Positions 4,957 through 6,566 of a DNA stretch of 6,566 nt are shown here, one piece after another. Both the position numbers and the translations under genes were made by a program. Below the pieces are notes generated by a model. It saw only the letters and a program-made list of their open reading frames with translations, had not been told where the DNA came from and did no database searches. Source of the DNA: Deltaproteobacteria bacterium (GTDB taxonomy: Bacteria > Myxococcota > B64-G9); assembly GCA_003647095.1 (NCBI GenBank), contig QMME01000229.1, forward strand, positions 1 to 6,566. The letters are read 5' to 3'. Position 1 is the first letter of the stretch. Every line of letters starts with the position of its first letter.

Positions 4957-6566
4957 CTATTCCACTTCGATGGTGATGTCGAAACTGCCCTGCTGGGGGT
5001 AGAGAGGCGCCGGGGTGCCAATCACGGCGTAAATCGTGGTGTCATTGCCGGCCAGCCACCAGACCTGCTCCCGACCGGGGCCGATGGTGTCATCGGCCCC
5101 GGCCAGGCAAGACGCCGGGGAGGAAGTACACTGGTCGAGCAGCACCACCACGGCGTCGAAATCGGCATCCACCGTGACCCACAGGTACCCACCGGCCGGA
5201 ACGTCCAGCCGGTAGATGACGTCGTTGCCGCCCGAGCCCCAGTCGGTGCAGGCACCGGCCGCCAGGCCGATCGCGTTGCGATGGACGGCCATGTCGACAC
5301 CGGTGTCGCTGAAGGGCAGACTGGTCACGGCGATGGTATCGTCGCAGACGTCGCCCCGGGGACGGGACACACAGGAATTGGCCACGCAGCGGTCGGGCGC
5401 GGTACAGTCGGCGTCTTCGGTGCAATCGGGAACCACGCAGGCGTAGTCCAGGCATACCTCGCCTTCCGTGCAGTCTCCGTTCCAGGCGCAGCCCACCGCC
5501 CCCTGGTCGGCCAGTCCCAGCGAGTAGGTCTGGGCCAGGTCGCCAGCCGGCTGGTACACCCGGATGAGATACTGCCCGGCCGCCCCGCTGGCGACGGCGA
5601 AATCAACCAGCTCGCCATCGTCGTTCGAGTATCCCACCGCCACCGGAACGTCGTCGTCGTCGGCCTCGAAGACCTCGACGTCGATGTCGCCGGCGGCGTG
5701 GCTGAACTGCAGGGTCAGCTGGTAGCGAACGAGCTCGTCCAGATCGACCAGGAACCAGTCCTCGTCACCGTCACCGCAGAGGGTAAGTCCCGTCTGCAGG
5801 GCCCCCGGAGCAATGGTGGCCGCCTCGGCCTTGCCGGAGTTGGGCTCGAAGGAGTCCTCGCTGCAGGAATAGACGCAAGTGTTCTGCTGGCACAGGTAGG
5901 CGTCGGGTTCGGGGCAATCGGCCGCGCTGGCACATTCCACGCAGCTGCCGGCGTCGCAAACCAGCCCGGCCGGGCATGGCGCCGAGTCGGAACAGATGAA
6001 ATCAACGCAGGCGTGATCCTGGCACACCTGTCCCGGAGCCAGGCACTCGCCGTGCTCGACGCACTCGGGGTCGAGCACCACCAACAGCTGGTAGCTCACC
6101 GCCCCGGGCCAGTCTCCGTAAACGAACACCCGCAAGTAATGGCTGCCGCCCTCGGCACTGGTGTAATCGATCACCTCGACAAGCTCGGGCTGCCCGGAAC
6201 TGGCCACCACCAGGCCGGAGCCGTCGAGCAGTTCGATGTCGAGATCGGCCTCGGGTCCGCCCTGGGTCAATTCCAGAAGCAGCCGCTGCCCGGCAGACAG
6301 GGTGATGGCAAACCAGTCTTCCTCTCCGCCCGGGGAGCACAGCACCAACTCGTGGCTGCCAGGCTCCAGCGCCGCCGCCCCGGCCCGGTCGTCGTTGGGC
6401 TCGAAGGCATCGTCGCTGCAGCCGCTGCAGCCCGTACCCTGCAACCGACAGTCGTCCGTACAGGAAAGCTCGCCGCCGGCAAAGCCGAAGTCGGCACATT
6501 GCCAGCCGTCGAGATCTCCACCATCGCACTGCTCGCCGGCGTCGACCGAGCCGTCGCCGCAGGGAA
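4957..6566 (-). CDS. secreted multidomain Cys-rich/PPC-domain protein, 5' end beyond the window
   Basis: At least 535 residues are visible (numbered from the right edge) and the frame is open to the last base, so the true N-terminus is missing. The first ATG/GTG/TTG that a gene finder might take, TTG at 6444, lies inside the protein. In order: a Cys-rich repeat (1-46) with CGDGSVDAGEQCDGG, WQCADFGF and LSCTDDC, resembling the myxobacterial disulfide repeat; a PPC-type beta domain (51-163) with FEPNDD and EEDWF; a Cys-rich linker (168-234) with CSDSAPCPAGLVCDAGSC; a second PPC domain (236-352) with FEPNSG and DEDWFLVDL; a second Cys-rich linker (359-398) with CTEDADCTAPDRC; and a third PPC-like beta domain (407-535). 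No catalytic domain is seen. PPC domains often accompany secreted proteases or mediate binding, so this is most likely a surface or extracellular structural or adhesive protein. Abundant Asp/Glu with few Lys makes it very acidic. Confidence 0.88.
   Translation of the reverse strand, partial: PCGDGSVDAGEQCDGGDLDGWQCADFGFAGGELSCTDDCRLQGTGCSGCSDDAFEPNDDRAGAAALEPGSHELVLCSPGGEEDWFAITLSAGQRLLLELTQGGPEADLDIELLDGSGLVVASSGQPELVEVIDYTSAEGGSHYLRVFVYGDWPGAVSYQLLVVLDPECVEHGECLAPGQVCQDHACVDFICSDSAPCPAGLVCDAGSCVECASAADCPEPDAYLCQQNTCVYSCSEDSFEPNSGKAEAATIAPGALQTGLTLCGDGDEDWFLVDLDELVRYQLTLQFSHAAGDIDVEVFEADDDDVPVAVGYSNDDGELVDFAVASGAAGQYLIRVYQPAGDLAQTYSLGLADQGAVGCAWNGDCTEGEVCLDYACVVPDCTEDADCTAPDRCVANSCVSRPRGDVCDDTIAVTSLPFSDTGVDMAVHRNAIGLAAGACTDWGSGGNDVIYRLDVPAGGYLWVTVDADFDAVVVLLDQCTSSPASCLAGADDTIGPGREQVWWLAGNDTTIYAVIGTPAPLYPQQGSFDITIEVE

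Noticed and set aside
1..6566. CRISPR array, phage, toxin-antitoxin or other defence system
   Set aside because: No regularly spaced repeats, no Cas, integrase, transposase or toxin-antitoxin-like genes are visible.

Overview
This GC-rich window looks like chromosomal DNA of a deltaproteobacterium-grade organism (Myxococcota, Bradymonadota or Desulfobacterota-like). The main clue is the large secreted protein at the right edge. It combines a 'CGDG...GEQCDG...' cysteine-rich repeat, pre-peptidase C-terminal (PPC) beta domains and Cys-rich linkers, a style typical of that group. The Cys-rich lipoprotein, the rhomboid with a TPR-like tail and the very high GC3 agree with this. No taxon can be fixed from the sequence alone.

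Layout. (1) 45-393, + strand: a complete one-piece tmRNA (ssrA) with encoded CCA and a predicted tag ANDNLALAA. A hairpin terminator follows, then a separate GC-rich extragenic palindrome (468-495). (2) 608-1039, - strand: a two-CBS-domain protein. (3) 1040-1285: a divergent intergenic region holding a possible broken coding remnant and a candidate promoter. (4) 1286-1930, + strand: an exported dual-specificity/tyrosine phosphatase-like protein with an intact CX5R motif. (5) 1989-4086, - strand: a probable two-gene operon. A rhomboid protease with a cytosolic-looking TPR-like tail (2899-4086) is followed after 43 nt by a ThyA-family thymidylate synthase-like protein of the archaeal-type branch (1989-2855). 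(6) 4087-4359: an AT-richer divergent intergenic region with a hairpin and a pair of distant inverted repeats. (7) 4360-4932, + strand: a Cys-rich putative lipoprotein of unknown function. (8) 4957-6566, - strand: a secreted multidomain Cys-rich/PPC protein. Its reading frame stays open to the window edge, so the gene is truncated here.

How they work together. The genes do not form one recognisable pathway. The tmRNA is a housekeeping ribosome-rescue RNA. The phosphatase, the lipoprotein and the PPC protein are envelope or secreted proteins. The rhomboid and the ThyA-like protein appear to be co-transcribed, although their functions are not obviously connected. I found no convincing new defence or mobile system. 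The most unusual points are the rhomboid/ThyA-like pairing, the altered phosphate-site residues of the ThyA-like protein, the paired inverted repeats at 4153-4322, and the broken coding remnant near 1081-1206.
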